DNA of 64,000 bases from Prorocentrum cordatum (lineage: Eukaryota > Sar > Dinophyceae > Prorocentrales > Prorocentraceae): assembly GCA_963575745.1 (NCBI GenBank), contig CAUYUJ010016059.1, positions 2,097,349 to 2,161,348 on the forward strand, read 5' to 3'. The notes beneath the pieces are model-generated. The model saw nothing but the letters and a program-made list of their open reading frames with translations. It made no database searches and had not been told where the DNA came from. Made by a program: the position numbers and the translations under genes. Position 1 is the stretch's first letter. Each line of letters opens with the position of its first letter. This document shows positions 32,159 through 43,994 of the stretch, piece by piece.

Positions 32159-32850
32159 CAGGGAGCAGCAAAGTACGAATTCTTAGTGCAAGCATTGGTT
32201 GGGGGAGCACAAGCCGTTGCCTTTTGGGCGTGGCTTGCCTGGGAGTCCTGACCTTTTCCCTCCCGCTCTCCCTCTCCGCTTCCTCACTACGCCGACCCGC
32301 CTCCCTCCCCCCTCCCACACATACACACACACATCTCGTAGCAGGGCCGGAGGAGCAGGATCATACTTATTTGGGAGTGGGAGGTTTCGGAATTGTTGAC
32401 GCTTCGCGTATCCCCACCAGCTTTTCGCCTCGCCCTCTGTGTGCTTTCGTTCGTTTCTCCTCCGTCGCGTAGTTTTCGCCACCGTTGTGGCCCTTTTTTT
32501 CCGCTTGTTCTGTTCGGTTGGCTTGTCGTCTGATTACCTTGACGGCGCGCAACTGCCTGCGTCGCACGCGATCAAAAAGGGCATCCCCACCAGCATTCTA
32601 CGACGCCGCGCGGCTGTCCGCTTGCGGCTGCGAACAAAAAAATATCCCCACCAACCCGTACGGAAACGATGCCCAGGGGATTTGAGGTGATCCGGGAAAT
32701 GGGGGAGCATGCGGGAATTCAAAGGGCGGGGAAACCGCCCGATACCCCAAGAGGGGGAGGACGGTGGAGGAAAAGGAGGGGAGGAGGAGGGCGACGAGAA
32801 GGAATGAGGAAAAGACAGCGGACAAGGAGGAGGAGGAAAAGGGGCATCTT
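32159..32850. other. No gene seen
   Basis: Unique-looking sequence with three copies of ATCCCCACCA(G/A)C near 32411, 32582 and 32645, and a CACACA run at 32324-32334. A GGA-rich stretch (32750-32850) begins the next repeat zone. Confidence 0.45.
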
Positions 32851-33500
32851 GGCGAGCCCAGGGCCGTCTTTGAGCGTCTTGCTAAGTGCTTCGGGGATCC
32901 TCTTGAGGCCTCTTGGGCCCTTGGGGAGCGTCTTGGAGGCACCTTGGGCGCCCCTTGGGGCCGTCTGGGCGCCTCTTGGGGCCCTTTTTGGGGTGCCTTG
33001 GGAACTGCAGGGGTGCTCGTGGAACCATCTTGGAGGAGATCGGCCCCAAAAAGGTGGAGCTCCAATCGGAAGCGCCGGACATCACCTCCCGGCCCCCTCT
33101 TCGGGCGCTCCTGGAGCGCTCTCGGGCGTTCGTGGGGCCCTCTTGGACCACATTGGAGCCATATTGAGGCCTCGGTTGGGCATCGGAAGCGAAAAGGCGA
33201 GAAAGCAAAACACATGGATTTTTCTGGCGTCGTGGAAGGATGTTGGCTTCTTGGAGGCCCCTTGGAGTTCTCGGAGGCCTTTTTGCGCCGTCTTGGAGCG
33301 TGCTTGGGGCCTCTTGGAGCATCTTGGAAACCGACGTGAGGCATCTTGAGCTATCTTGAGCCATCTTGGACATCATTTGTGGCTCTCTGGGGCCCTGTTG
33401 AAACCATCTTAGAAGAAAAAATACCCTCTGACACCTCGCGGGGCGCCCCGTCCAGGTCCGAGGGATGGGGTAGAGGGGAGGGGTCAAGAACCCCCTTGGG
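32850..33500 (+). repeat. CTTGGGGCC minisatellite and family A, copy 3
   Basis: Degenerate units of about 10 bp (CTTGGGGCCT, CTTGGAGCGT) surround GTGGAAGGATGTTGGCTTCTTGG (33232-33254) and end with CCGTCCAGGTCCGAGGG, as in the 18238-18592 copy. The open frames are repeat translations. Confidence 0.85.
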
Positions 33501-34070
33501 TAGCAAGCCGTCTAGCACATTCCCACCCGCCGTCCCAACACATGAGTACCACCCGAGCCTGAGCATATTCAGCGGTCGTCTTTGCATGGGCAGCTACTGG
33601 GAACCAAAACCGACCCCATGTGCGCGACGCTGGGGCAAGGTGCGGCACGCGCGCCACGCGCGCCACGCGCGCCAGGCACCCCTGGGACCAGGCACGGTTG
33701 GTGCCCCAGATGCACCACGGGTTCTGCGTGCGCCAGGTGTGCCGCATACTCCAGCCGCGCCAGGTTCGCCACGTTCGGGGCACGTGCAGAGTGTGCCAGG
33801 TGCGCCTGCACGCGTGACAGCACTCCGGGAAAAATGTCGCCCCCCACCATCCTCGTCGAAAGCCTATGCCCATCATTGTGCTTGGTGGGCCTGCGCACAG
33901 CAGGCCATACGCCACCACCCCCGCCATCCCTGTCAAAAACCATTTGACAGTGATCGCGGGGTGGCCGCGCATGATCCAGATTGCGAAGGCCTGACGGCCT
34001 GTGCCGCCGACCCTGAAGAGGACCACGACGTCGGCGACGAAGTGGGCGGAGACGGAGGCCGTGGAAGATG
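33501..34070. other. No gene seen; GCGCCACGC repeats and a family H fragment
   Basis: 33640-33800 is built of GCGCCA(C/G)G-type units. 33835-33945 contains CCATCCCTGTCAAAAACCA, related to the inverted pair at 35025-35240. Confidence 0.5.
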
Positions 34071-34682
34071 AGGATGAGGAGGAGGCGAGGAGGGGGGGGA
34101 GGAGGAGAAGGAGGAGGAGGAATAGGAGGAGGAGGAGGAGGAGGAGGAGGAGGAGGAGGAGGAGGAGGAGGGGGGAAGGAGGGAGGAGGAGGAGGAGGAG
34201 GGAGGAGGCGGAGGAGGAGGAGGAGGAGGAGGAGGGAGGAGGAGCGTGGAGGAAGAGCATGGAGGTGTAGGTTGGAGAAGGAGGGGGAGGAGGGGGAGAG
34301 GCGGGGGAAGGAGGAGGAGGAGGAGGAGGAGGAGGAGGAGGAGGGAGGAGGAGGAGGGGGTGGAGGAGGAGGAGGAGGAGGAGGGAGGAGGAGGAGGAGG
34401 GAGGAGGAGGAGGGGTGGAGGAGTTGGAGGGGAGGAGGAGTAGGACAGGGGGGTGCGGGATAAGGAGGAGTTGGAGGAGGAGGAGGAGGAGGAGGAGAGG
34501 AGGAGGAGGAGGGGGAGGAGGAGGAGGAGGAGGAGGAGGAGGGAGGGAGGAGGAGGAGGAGGAGGAGGAGGAGCAGGAGGGTGGCCGAAGAGAGGGCTCC
34601 GGCGGCGCCAGAGTGAGCAGGAGGAGGAGGAGGAGGAGGAGGAGGAGGAGGAGGAGGAGGAGGAGGAGGAGGGGGAGGGGGA
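34071..34682 (+). repeat. GGA microsatellite tract of about 600 bp
   Basis: Long (GGA)n with G-run and GTTGGAG interruptions. It is purine-only over long stretches, so it could form triplex or G-rich structures (inference). Confidence 0.96.
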
Positions 34683-35300
34683 ATTGTTCTACATGTTCAG
34701 TCTTTCGTCATTTTCGGCCTCCAGGGGCCACTTTGGGAACCGGGAAGCCGCGCTGGGTTCCGGAACCGCGCGGGGACTGCGCCGGAAGCGCGGGGAGTCA
34801 AAGCGTATTTGGGTGGCGACCCCCCCCAGGACTCCCCCCCGCCGGGGAACGGACAAAGGGAAGGGGCTTCTTTCCCTTTGACGTGGTTACGACATGGGTG
34901 GATTTCCCTCAAGCTCGCTAGAGCACTGCAACGACGACGACGACGAACGGCACAGCCCCTCACACACGCCGACAGGGTCGGCGGATTTAGCTGCGAGGTG
35001 CATTTTTTGGGGGGACCAATATGCTGACACCCCTGCCGTCCTGGTCAAAAACAATACAAAGTGTTCGCGGGCCTTACGAACATGATTCAAGACTTCGCCC
35101 CAAAGTGTACTTTGCATTGTTTTCTGACAGGGATGATGTGGTGGGGGGGGAGGGCGCGTCTGGTTGGCCGCACATGCCAAAAATGTGGAGGCAGAGTGCG
35201 TTTTGTATTGTATCTTGACAGGGATGGTGGGGGTGTGGGAGCATGGTTCCTGTTTGGCCGCCTGTCGCATAGGGGAGGGGGTGTATATTAATAGGGAGCA
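34683..35300. repeat. Family H hairpin (GACAGGGATG ends) in unique sequence
   Basis: CCTGCCGTCCTGGTCAAAAACAATACAAAGTG at 35029-35060 pairs with CACTTTGCATTGTTTTCTGACAGGGATG around 35105-35135 (in complement). A third end, TTGTATCTTGACAGGGATGGTGGGGG, is at 35209-35233. The related sequence at 33915-33950 shares CCATCCCTGTCAAAAAC. No gene seen. Confidence 0.6.
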
Positions 35301-35392
35301 ATGGTAAGCCCCTCCCCAAAGGGGAAGAGGGGGATTGGAATTGGAAACTCCCTAGACCACCTGCGCCCAGAGGGCTGGTGGGACTACTACAT
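35300..35392 (+). repeat. Dispersed repeat family A, copy 4 (3' part)
   Basis: GTAAGCCCCTCCCCAAAGGGG, then CTAGACCACCTGCGCCCAG and AGGGCTGGTGGGACT. Confidence 0.85.
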
Positions 35393-35574
35393 TCTTACCT
35401 CGGAAGCGCCTGTGCGGCCGCACGTCATGGCCAAAGTTTGGACAACCAATCGGACTATGTGTTCCCCGAGTCGTAGTGGAAACCCTTCGGGAAACATCTA
35501 GGGGATACTGGTGGAGAGCATCAGGAGAGGTATGAGAAGGAGGATGAGGAGGAGGAGGAGGAGAAAGTGAAGGA

Positions 35575-36800
35575 TAAGGCCTCTCAGGAGCTTCTTGGGG
35601 CCACTCCGGGGGGCCACAGAGGCCTCTTCGGGCCGTCCAAGGGCCTGGCCTCTTCGGGGCCTTCGAAGGCTTCTTGGTCTCGGGGGGCCTCGATGGGCTG
35701 TCTTAGGGCCTTCCCTGGGGCTCTTCAGGGGCGTCTGGGAGGCCATCTTGGGTGTCTTGGGGGCCTCTTCGGCCGTTTTGGCGCCGTCTTGGGGGCCTCT
35801 TGGCCGTCATGGGGCCATCTGGGCGATCTTGGGGGCCTCTTGGGCCGTCTTGGGCCGCCGGAATGCCGAAAAGAAGCCTGCCACAGTCTTACATATTGTA
35901 GAGGCTGCTCCCGATCCAGGACGCTCTGGGACGCTCCGTGCGAACTCGTCCTGTTGAGCAGTTTGTGAGCTTCACCTCGAGGAGACAGGTGGGAGGATGA
36001 GGAGGGAGAAGGAGGAGGATGGGGGAAAAGGAGGAGGCGGAGGAGGAGGAGGGTGTTGGTAGTCGCCTCAGGCAGTATGTGTTGAATGGATGTTTTGCCT
36101 CGTATCCGTCTGTCGAGCTTGTTGGCGGGCTAGTTCTTGGGCTGGTTCGTTCGTTGGTGGGTGGTTGGGCAGGTCCTAGTGTGAATGTTTCATCGTGTCT
36201 GTTCTTTCCCGTCATTACCGGGTGGCCTTCGGTCCATCTCGCCACCGTGCCTCCCAGGCTTTTGGCAGGTTCGTTGGGATCTCGCGGGAAGCTCCTCGGG
36301 GGCCTCTTGGAAGCAGTTGTGAAGCTCCTTTGGGGCCGTTTAGGAGCCTCTTTCGGGCCTCTTGGGGCTTCTTGGGGCTCTTGGTGTCCTTTTGGGAGCC
36401 GTTTGGGGCATCTCGGCTTCGTGGAGGCATCTTGGGGCGGAAGGCTCGAATCGTCAGTTCATGTTCCTCCTCGCGGGGCCGTCCTGAGGCCCTCATTTGC
36501 CGTCTTGGGCGCCCCTTGGGCCGTTTCTGGGCCATCTTGGCCGTCTTGGAGCCCTCTTGGGGGCCTCTTGGGTTGTCTTGGGGCCCTCTTGGGGGCCTCT
36601 TGGGCCGCCTTGGAGCGTCGGAAACTCGAAAAGGAGAAAACTTCGAAACCATATAAAAAACATAGTGGAGTCCAGTGATATGTGCCTCTGGGAACGCTCT
36701 TGCGGTTTTCTCTTGCAGCGCTCTTTGGGCCTCTGGGGGGCCTCTTGGTCCGTCTCGGGGCCGTCTTGGGCGTGTACTATAGGAGCTCTCTTGGGCCGTC
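35575..36800 (+). repeat. CTTGGGGGCCTCTTGGGCCGT minisatellite blocks
   Basis: 35590-35870, 36250-36620 and 36700-36800 consist of degenerate 9-11 bp units of the form TCTTGGG(G)CC(G/T). 35880-36250 is unique-looking, without a recognisable gene. Frames rich in LG, PSWG and LLGRL are translations of the unit. Confidence 0.85.
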
Positions 36801-37239
36801 TTTGCGGCCTCAGCGGCGTCGCTGCCCCCCTTCCTTCTTTCCTTCCCCAGCAAAGCCACCCCCACGCCCTTCCTCCTGCGGAGCGGGAGCTCCCCAGAAA
36901 TGGTAGGCACCCCCTTTCCCCCCTTCCCCGGCAGAGGCACCCGGGCCACCCCCTGGGCGCATATTATTAGGGTGCGATACATAAAGGGGTGGAAGAAATA
37001 TTCCCTTCTGGGGCCCGAAAGGCCCCGGAAAGGGCCCCTTTTATGGGCACTGAAGGGCTCATGTTCTGAAGCCCCCGCTGCCCCCCCCAATTACCAAACC
37101 CACATTTATCGCGGCCCACCCTCCCCAGGCAGAGCTGAAGTTCAGGCTGTAGCTTCTTAAAACTCGCGTGCCGGATGGGCTGATGTTTTGAACAAATTGT
37201 TTGGGCGGAAACGCCAAGCATATTTGGTTGTGGCTACCG

Positions 37240-38025
37240 CGTTGTGGAGCCGCGTTCGGTGGAGCTCCCTATGAGTCCACGAAACATGTCAGGAGTGTAC
37301 CGACACGGCTCCTCCTCCTCCTCCTCCTCCTCCTCCTCCTCCTCCTCCTCCTCCTCCTCCTGGGGGAACCGCATGCGAGCCTTACCACCGAGGCAGACGG
37401 TGGAGCTCCTCATGGGGGCCACGAAACGTAGGAGGGGTGCGCCGACATGGGCGGGGAGCCGTCTGCGAATCTCCGAGGGCTCCCTCGAGGGCGCGAAGTT
37501 CTTCGCGCTTTTCGCGCTTCGCGGTCCTCGCTCCTTCTCCCCCTCCTCCTCGTCCTCCTATTCTCCCTTTGGGGGGGCGGCGCGAGAGCGCGAAGTTATT
37601 CGCACTTCGCGCTTCGCGCAGCGCGAAGCGCGAAGTTGGGAGCCCTTGGGTCCCTCGGTGGAACTCATTGTGGGGCCGCGAAGCGTGTGAGGGGTGTGCC
37701 GAAATGGGCGGGGAACCGCATGCGAACCCAGCCACTGGGGCCTTCGGTGGAGCTCCCTATGTGGCCGCGAAGCGTGTGAGGTTTGTGGCGAAATGAGCGG
37801 CGAAACGCACGCGAACTCTGCCACTGGGGCCTTGAGTGCAGCTCCCTATGGGATGACGAAGCGTGTGATGGATGTGTCGAAATGGGCGGGGAACCGCATT
37901 CGAACCCAGCCACTGGGGCCTTCGGTGGAGTTCCCCATGGGGCCGCGAAGCTTGTGAGGATGTGCCGAAAGTGGAGCTCTTGATGGGGCCACCTTGCGTG
38001 TGAGGGGTGTGCCGAACAGGTTGAC
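37240..38025 (+). repeat. About 88-bp tandem repeat
   Basis: Units with CGGTGGAGCTCCCTATGGGGCCGCGAAGCGTGTGAGG and GAAATGGGCGGGGAACCGCATGCG recur at about 37250, 37400, 37660, 37742, 37833, 37920 and 37975. A TCC microsatellite (37308-37361) and a palindrome (37604-37636) are inserted. The 88-bp spacing is not a multiple of three, which argues against a coding repeat. Confidence 0.88.
37604..37636. repeat. 33-bp perfect palindrome
   Basis: CTTCGCGCTTCGCGC, one base, then its exact complement; 16-bp arms including the flanking A/T. It sits among further TTCGCGC-rich sequence. Confidence 0.95.
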
Positions 38026-38159
38026 ATGCGGAGGGCAGAGACAAGTATCGGAGGAGGGAGGGGGGTTGAGGAGGAAGGTGAGGACACGGGGCACTGTCTC
38101 TTCAAAACGAAGACCCGACACCACAGCATGGTTGGGAAAACAACATTTATGGTTTTGGT

Positions 38160-38960
38160 ATTCGGGCCTTTCTGGAGAACGTCTTGAAGGCCTCTTGTGG
38201 GCCTCTTGGACAGTCGTTGGCCATCTTGACGCCATCTTGGGCCGTCTTGGGTGCATCTTGGGCCGTATTGGATGCTTCGTGGGACCATCTTGGGCTCTCT
38301 TGGGGCCGTTTTGGACGCGTTTTGGGGCCATAGGCTATCGTGGCCGTCTTGGTGGATTTGTTGTGGGCGTTGATTTTTTTGTGCGGCTCTCTGGGTGGCT
38401 GGGGGGCTGGGCTCAGACTCCACTGAAAATTTTGAAATGGCCAAGACCACGTACAAATCTAGCACGCCGTGCACCCCTGGACACTAAAGGGAATTGCGGA
38501 AATATGCATAGTGGCCTTCGGGCCCCCCCGCCACCGTGGTTGGGTTGAGGGCCAGAGGCCTCTTGGATGCCCGTCGGTGTCTTCTGGTGTGCCTCCGTGG
38601 GGGCTCTTGGAGGTCTCTTGAAAGGGTGCGTGGGTGCTTCGCGGGGCCTCTTGGAGGCCTCTTCAGGACCTCGTGGGCGTTTCTGGGAGGCTCTTGGCGG
38701 CATGCTGAGGGTCTTGGAGGTAGTCTACGGAGAAAAGGCTCCGAGGCCCCTTCGCTTTTCCCTTCTTGTGACGCTTTATGAACCCTCCCGTGGGCTTCGT
38801 GGGCCGTCCCGGGGCTATCCTGGGAGCCTGTTGGGGTCTCTTGGGATGCCTGTTTGGGGGCTCGTGAGGGCCGCTTGAGACGGCACCCGGGGGCCTCTCG
38901 GGGGCTCCTTGGATGCTTCTTCCGGGCCTTTTGGGTGTTTCTAGATGGCATTTGTGGTCT
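38160..38960 (+). repeat. CTTGGGCCGTCTTGG minisatellite blocks
   Basis: 38180-38350 and 38560-38950 are the same degenerate unit as at 35575-36800. 38351-38560 and 38961-39326 are without recognisable genes; the latter leads into the first MORN exon. Confidence 0.8.
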
Positions 38961-39326
38961 ATCTCGAAAGTCGTTGGCTCGAGTGAGGTTCTTCCGATTC
39001 CGCTTGCTCGCCTTCTCGCCGGCATGAAGGAAACGAGTTGGAAACGGGTCGGAAGCGGGCGTTGGAGTCATTGTTCGTTGGTTTCAAGCTCTCGGGGGGG
39101 TGGCCCTCCAGGCCTCATGACCGTGAAAAACGACTCGGACGACACGGGGTGAAAACCCCGCCCCTGGGAAAGCCCCTGCCCGGAGTCCAGGAACCGTTTC
39201 CACCAGGCTCGTTTCTTTTCTGCCAATCTTGGTCACAGTCTCGTTCTTTTTTCTCGCGCAGATCATTCAAGCGCCACGTCGTGTTATTAGAGGCCACCCG
39301 TGGTTTCTTTGCTGCCTTTCTGTCAG

Positions 39327-39400
39327 GGCACCTTCAAGTACGCAAACGGCGACATCTACTCGGGATTGTGGAAGGGCGGCAAGAGGCAAGGTCCCGGAAC
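39327..39400 (+). CDS. MORN-repeat protein gene, exon a (74 nt)
   Basis: Preceded by TTTCTGTCAG (acceptor) and followed by GTGCC (donor). Encodes GTFKYANGDIYSGLWKGG then KRQGPG plus two bases of a Thr codon, a classic MORN repeat (YxGxWxxGxxxGxG). The next exon supplies the missing base and reads on in phase. MORN proteins act in membrane association or axonemal (radial spoke) assemblies; which applies here is not shown. Upstream exons are expected but not found, so the N-terminus is missing. Confidence 0.82.
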
Positions 39401-41660
39401 GTGCCATCCGCCGCCTGCGCAAGCCGCTTCGATGCATGTCGGCGGCGTGCAAATCAGGGCATGGTCAGGGTGGCTGTTTTTGGAAAGCCCCCCCCCTCAC
39501 TCCCAGAAGGCGTGGAGTGCAAGGTTTCCAAGAGGCCGACTTCGTCTAGCAATTGCCCTACTTTTTAAGAAAGTCATCCCCTTGTGTGGACTTCTGGCGG
39601 CAGACTTCTTGCCCCAGGCCTTCAAACCAATCGAAAGTACATTTCCAAGGTGAAAGCGTTGTCCAGGGGAAGGGGTCGAGAAGTCCAGAGTCCAGGAGCT
39701 CGAGCAAAAGTCGAGATGTCGAGGGGGGGAAAGGGGAGGCTGACATTCCTTTACAATCTGCGGGATGCAGGGCTTGCTCATCTGCGGGATGCATGTGCGC
39801 AGGGTGTCCCAGTCAGACGCCCCCACGTGGCGAGCGCACACCACCGCCCCGGACATCCCCTTCAGGTGGAGGCGGTGGCCTTCCTCCTTCGATATAGTGG
39901 AGTGGAGAGAGGGGCCCGCTCTACGCCACTGCGTGACGAGGGACGTCTGTGCGGAGGGAAGGGTGAGAGCGTCGCATACCCTCACCACTCTGCGCTCGAC
40001 CAGCCCGCTGCGACCCAGCCTAGCGCTGCGTGCTCCAGGAATAGGGAAGAACGCGGAGGAGCACACGAGGAAAGAAGGATGGGGAGGCGACCAACCAGCA
40101 CCTGCTGACCTCAAAGACACAATCGCAAGAGGAATTTCACGAGAACACTTCGCCACGACGGGGAGCCCACGAACGGCCACAACTTTCGCCGAATCGAATA
40201 GTTATGCGTAGTGTACCTGCACGCAGTTTCAATAATGAGGAGAGAACGTAAGACGACCAGGGAGGACACGGATGCAGGTGGGGTGGGGTGGGAAAGAGGA
40301 TAATGAGGTCGGCAGGGATAGGCGGGAGGTTGCAGGGCGGATGGATAAGGGAGGATGAAAACGAGAAGAGGAGGAGGGTTGAGGAGGCGCTTGGGGGAAT
40401 GACGCATCAGATCGCGCCTCCTGATCTCCCCAGATCGCGCTTTCTGACACCATGCCTGGGGAATTCGGAGATGAGACGGACGATGTCCATATTGGCGGAT
40501 TCGTTGGCCTTCGCAAGGTTCTTGTCGCAAGAGGAAGCTACGAGGCCGCCAAGACGGCCCGAGAGCGCGTTAGGAAGGATCCCAGGATACCCTGAAGACG
40601 ACCAACACGGGTTCCCAAACAGCCCCGAACGAATCCACGAGTCCAATCTTACCCAGGAGATCTTCAATCTGCATCCGAAACGGCTCAACAGGAGGCCAAC
40701 ATTTCCCAGGTGGGCCCCAGTGTCCGCGGGCCCAGCCGTTGCGACTCGGAGAGGTGTTTCGAATTTCACTTCATTCCAGCTTGGTCTTTGTACTCCCCTT
40801 CTGATTCGGCAGACGGCCAAGAACTTTTGGATAATTAGCGTGTCGCTCTGCCGGTTCTGGCCCACCACGTTTCGGCGCGACGCGCAATCCATTTGCTAGT
40901 CTCCAGGTTTTCACGTCCCGAGCTTTTTCGAGCCTCCCCCCCAGAGCGGAGCGACACGCCATCCGTGTGCCAGGCATGTTGCCAGCCTGGAACATATGAT
41001 TAATATGATTTATTGTAATCATTATAACTATGATGTGTATCCCTGTGATGGGCATCACTTGATCTCGATGCCGATCTTAAGGAATCCCTCAAGTTCTGAG
41101 GGCGCATCACGAAGATGGTCATCATACTTGGGCTTGCCAATCCTTCCGATAGGGATAAGATCGAGGCCGGTTAGCATAGCGTATCGCTGGGGCCGTCGCC
41201 GCGACGCGCTAAGCAACAGTTTCTGACCGTAGTTCCGTTGCTCCTACAGCTCCTGCGTTTTGCGTTAAGCGGACATGATGTGCTATGATTGCTACGCCTT
41301 GGCAGAAGAAGAGCAGTGAGGCCGACTTAGGCAAAGTGCGAGACGAACCAGCCACGGCCAAGGCAGCAGGACCAGGACATGCGCGACAGACCGGCAAAAG
41401 AACTTTGGCCCGAAAGGGCAGAGAGTGTTCGAACGATCTGCAGTTTACAGCTCCCGCTCCTCCTGCTTCTCGTGGCTCCCGCCGCTCCCCCGTCGAGCCC
41501 CCCAGACCCCGCGGCGGAGGACACCGAGAAGAAGCCACGCCACGAGAGGGCCCGGCGTGGCCTTGGGACGCGCCCTGGCCAGCTTAGGAGGCCCCAATGC
41601 GGGCGCGCCGAGAGGCCCCACGGACCAATGCGGTAAGGCTTTCGGGCTGCGCGCAGACAG
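39401..41660. other. MORN gene intron a-b, first part
   Basis: Inside the 3149-bp GT-AG intron. A small plus-strand ORF 40452-40592 (MPGEFGDETDDVHIGGF, then VLVARGSYEAAKTARERV) is coding-like but unrecognised. 41068-41103 (CTCGATGCCGATCTTA then CCCTCAAGTTCTGAGGGCGC) recurs at 52982-53020. Otherwise nothing recognised. Confidence 0.5.
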
Positions 41661-41667
41661 CCCCCCC

Positions 41668-41763
41668 CCCTCCTCCTCCTCCTCCTCCTCCTCCTCCTCC
41701 TCCTCCTCCTCCTCCTCCTCCTCCTCCTCCTCCTCCTCCTCCTCCTCCTCCTCCTCCTCCCCC
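41668..41763. repeat. TCC/GGA microsatellite in intron
   Basis: Uninterrupted (CTC)n of about 95 bp. Confidence 0.97.
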
Positions 41764-41810
41764 TCCGGAAAAGAGCCAGGCCACGCTGGAGGCCACGCTC
41801 CCTGCGCGCA

Positions 41811-41873
41811 GTATGGGGGTCGGGGTGGTTTCCCCCCTGGTACCAAGGGAGGAAACCACCCCGACCCCCATAC
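41811..41873. repeat. 63-bp near-perfect palindrome
   Basis: GTATGGGGGTCGGGGTGGTT and its exact complement; 23-bp perfect arms. The loop CCCCCTGGTACCAAGGGA is itself nearly self-complementary. Confidence 0.95.
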
Positions 41874-42211
41874 TTGGCGTTTACGAAGCGGCCCTGGGCG
41901 TCTATGGAACAGCCCTGGCTTGTTCGATTCCTTCTCGGGTGCGTTTGCTAGACGGCTTCGCTCGTCGGGGTGCTTCTCATGAGGGTGGTGCTTCTGTTTC
42001 CTGAGATCGTCCTGGCTGGCCTCAACAGGAGGCCGCAACTGGCCCCTCGAATAGCCGGGGGCGGTATCGACACGCTGGCGCCGCTCCGGCGCCGCATTTG
42101 GGGCGCTCTGCGCCTCAGGATCGAGGCGGTGAGACCGCCACAGGCTGCTCGGGGGGGCTGTTGAGGGCAGTTGGACTACTGTGGGGGGCCTGTTGAGGCC
42201 AGCCAGGACTT

Positions 42212-42437
42212 CAGAGCCCCGAATCATCAGGGGTAACTCGGGTCAGGGCTAACTCGGGTTCGTTTTTCGGGAGTCCGAACCCGAGTTATCCCGGACCCGA
42301 GTTACCCCGGATAACTCGGGCGTCCAGAGCCCCGAATCATCAGGGGTAACTCGGGTCAGGGGTAACTCGGGTTCCTGTTTCGGGAATCCAAACCCGAGTT
42401 ACCCCGGACCCGAGTTACCCCGGATAACTCGGGCGCC
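42212..42437. repeat. Tandem duplication (113 bp x 2) of a hairpin unit
   Basis: Each unit starts CAGAGCCCCGAATCATCAGG (42212 and 42325). It contains GGGTAACTCGGG on one arm and CCCGAGTTACCCCGG on the other, so it folds on itself. The motif AACTCGGG/CCCGAGTT occurs six times per unit. Confidence 0.95.
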
Positions 42438-42549
42438 CAAGGACTACCTAGGAGGGCTGCATGTGCACAACCCGAAGCTTTACCAGACCAGCGACGACCA
42501 TGGCGACAACGGTTTGAGATGTGAGGAGATCACATCGGTGCATGGACAG

Positions 42550-42604
42550 GTACGTGTTCGCCGTGACGAAGTACGAATACAAGGGCGAGTGGAAGGATTG
42601 CAGC
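42550..42604 (+). CDS. MORN-repeat protein gene, exon b (55 nt)
   Basis: Acceptor CATGGACAG; donor GTGCTT. With the last two bases of exon a it reads T-YVFAVTKYEYKGEWKDCS, completing one MORN repeat and starting the next. Intron a-b is 39401-42549 (3149 bp, GT-AG). The peptide fit on both sides is the evidence: neither exon has the motif complete alone. Confidence 0.82.
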
Positions 42605-42619
42605 GTGCTTGGAAGGGGG

Positions 42620-43200
42620 GTCAGGAAGGGGAGGGGAAGAGGGGGTGGGCGAGGAGGAAGGGGTGGAGGGATGTGAACTGTTGGAACCTTTTGGCCACTC
42701 CCGAGGCCCGAAGTATACCTCTTCAAGGTGAACCACGGTCACCGAGTCCGGCTGAGAGGAGGAAGGTAGAGGCGGAGGAGGGGGACGAGAAGTAGAAGGA
42801 AGAGGAGGGCCCCCCCAGGCCCATTCCTTTTCCACCGCCAGTCCCTCCTTCTGGCCTCGTATCTGTTTTTAATGTAGTGCTTCCACGATCGGCGTGGGCG
42901 CCCGCCCCGCTTCCCCTCCCCCCCATAGACCAGATATTGAATTCTATTGGCGGCTGCTTTTGCAGACTGGTCAGAACCCCTCCCCCCCAGTCTGCTTGTG
43001 CGATTGGTACAAGCAGGTCGATGAAGCACAGGCCCACTCCCAGGCACACCCCTCCCCCACCATTCGGCCAAGTGTCGAAACCCAGAATCAAAGGCAGCAT
43101 CGTGGAATGAGAACTCCCCGCTGCAATGTCCCGATGTCCCAGCGGAGAACCACGGGGAACGCCTAGACGCCGCGAGCAGGACATCCACCTCTACGCCTAA
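42620..43200. other. MORN intron b-c, unique part
   Basis: G-rich, then unremarkable sequence. Open frames exist on both strands with no recognisable family. Confidence 0.45.
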
Positions 43201-43201
43201 A

Positions 43202-43900
43202 TCCTCCTACACGTCCTCCTCCTCTTCCTCCTCCTCCTCCTCCAACTCCTCCAACTCCTCCCCATCCTCCTCGTCCTCATCCTTCCCCATCCGCCTCCTG
43301 CGCCCCCCCCCCTCCACAGTGTCCTCCTCCTCCCTCTCCTCCTCCTCCTCCTCCTCCTCCTCCTCCTCCTCCTCCTCCTCCTCCTCCTCCTCCTCCTCCT
43401 CCTCCTCCTCCTCCTCCTCCTCCTCCTCCTCCTCCTCCTCATGGTTCCTGGCCCTCCATCTTCCCATCGCGCCATTGGTCGTCCTCCACCGGTGGCACCT
43501 GCTGTTGCACATCCTCAAGCACCCGCACCCATGCATCCCCCTACCCATCGTCCTCCTCCTCCTCCTGGCCAGCCTGCCCGCTCTCCTCCTCTTCCTTTCC
43601 CTCCTCATCGTCCACCCCCTCCTCCTCCTCCTCGTCCCCCTGCTCCCGCACCACATCAGCCTTCATCCTTCTCCTCTTCCTGCTCCCTCTCCTCCTCCTC
43701 CTCCCCTGCTCCTCGTTTTCGTTTTCATTGCCCCCCTCCTCCCCTCCATCGTTCTCCTCTTGTGCCTCCTCCTCCTCCTCCTCCTCCTCCTCCTCCGCCT
43801 CCTCCAAAGCCTCCTCCTCGTTCTCGTCCTCCTCGACCTCCTCCTCCCCCTCCTCCCCCTCCTGCTCCACCTCCCCTCCCGCTGCTGCTCAGCGTCCTCT
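43202..43900. repeat. TCC-rich microsatellite zone
   Basis: (CTC)n at 43202-43440 (a pure run of over 110 bp at 43323-43440) and 43540-43870, separated by CACCC-rich sequence. Confidence 0.95.
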
Positions 43901-43994
43901 TCGTCCTCCCCGTCCCTCTCGCGCAGCCCGAGAACGCGGCAGAGCGGGCGCCTCGGTCGCGCGGTGGGGGCGCCGAGCACGCGCCGGCGACGGG

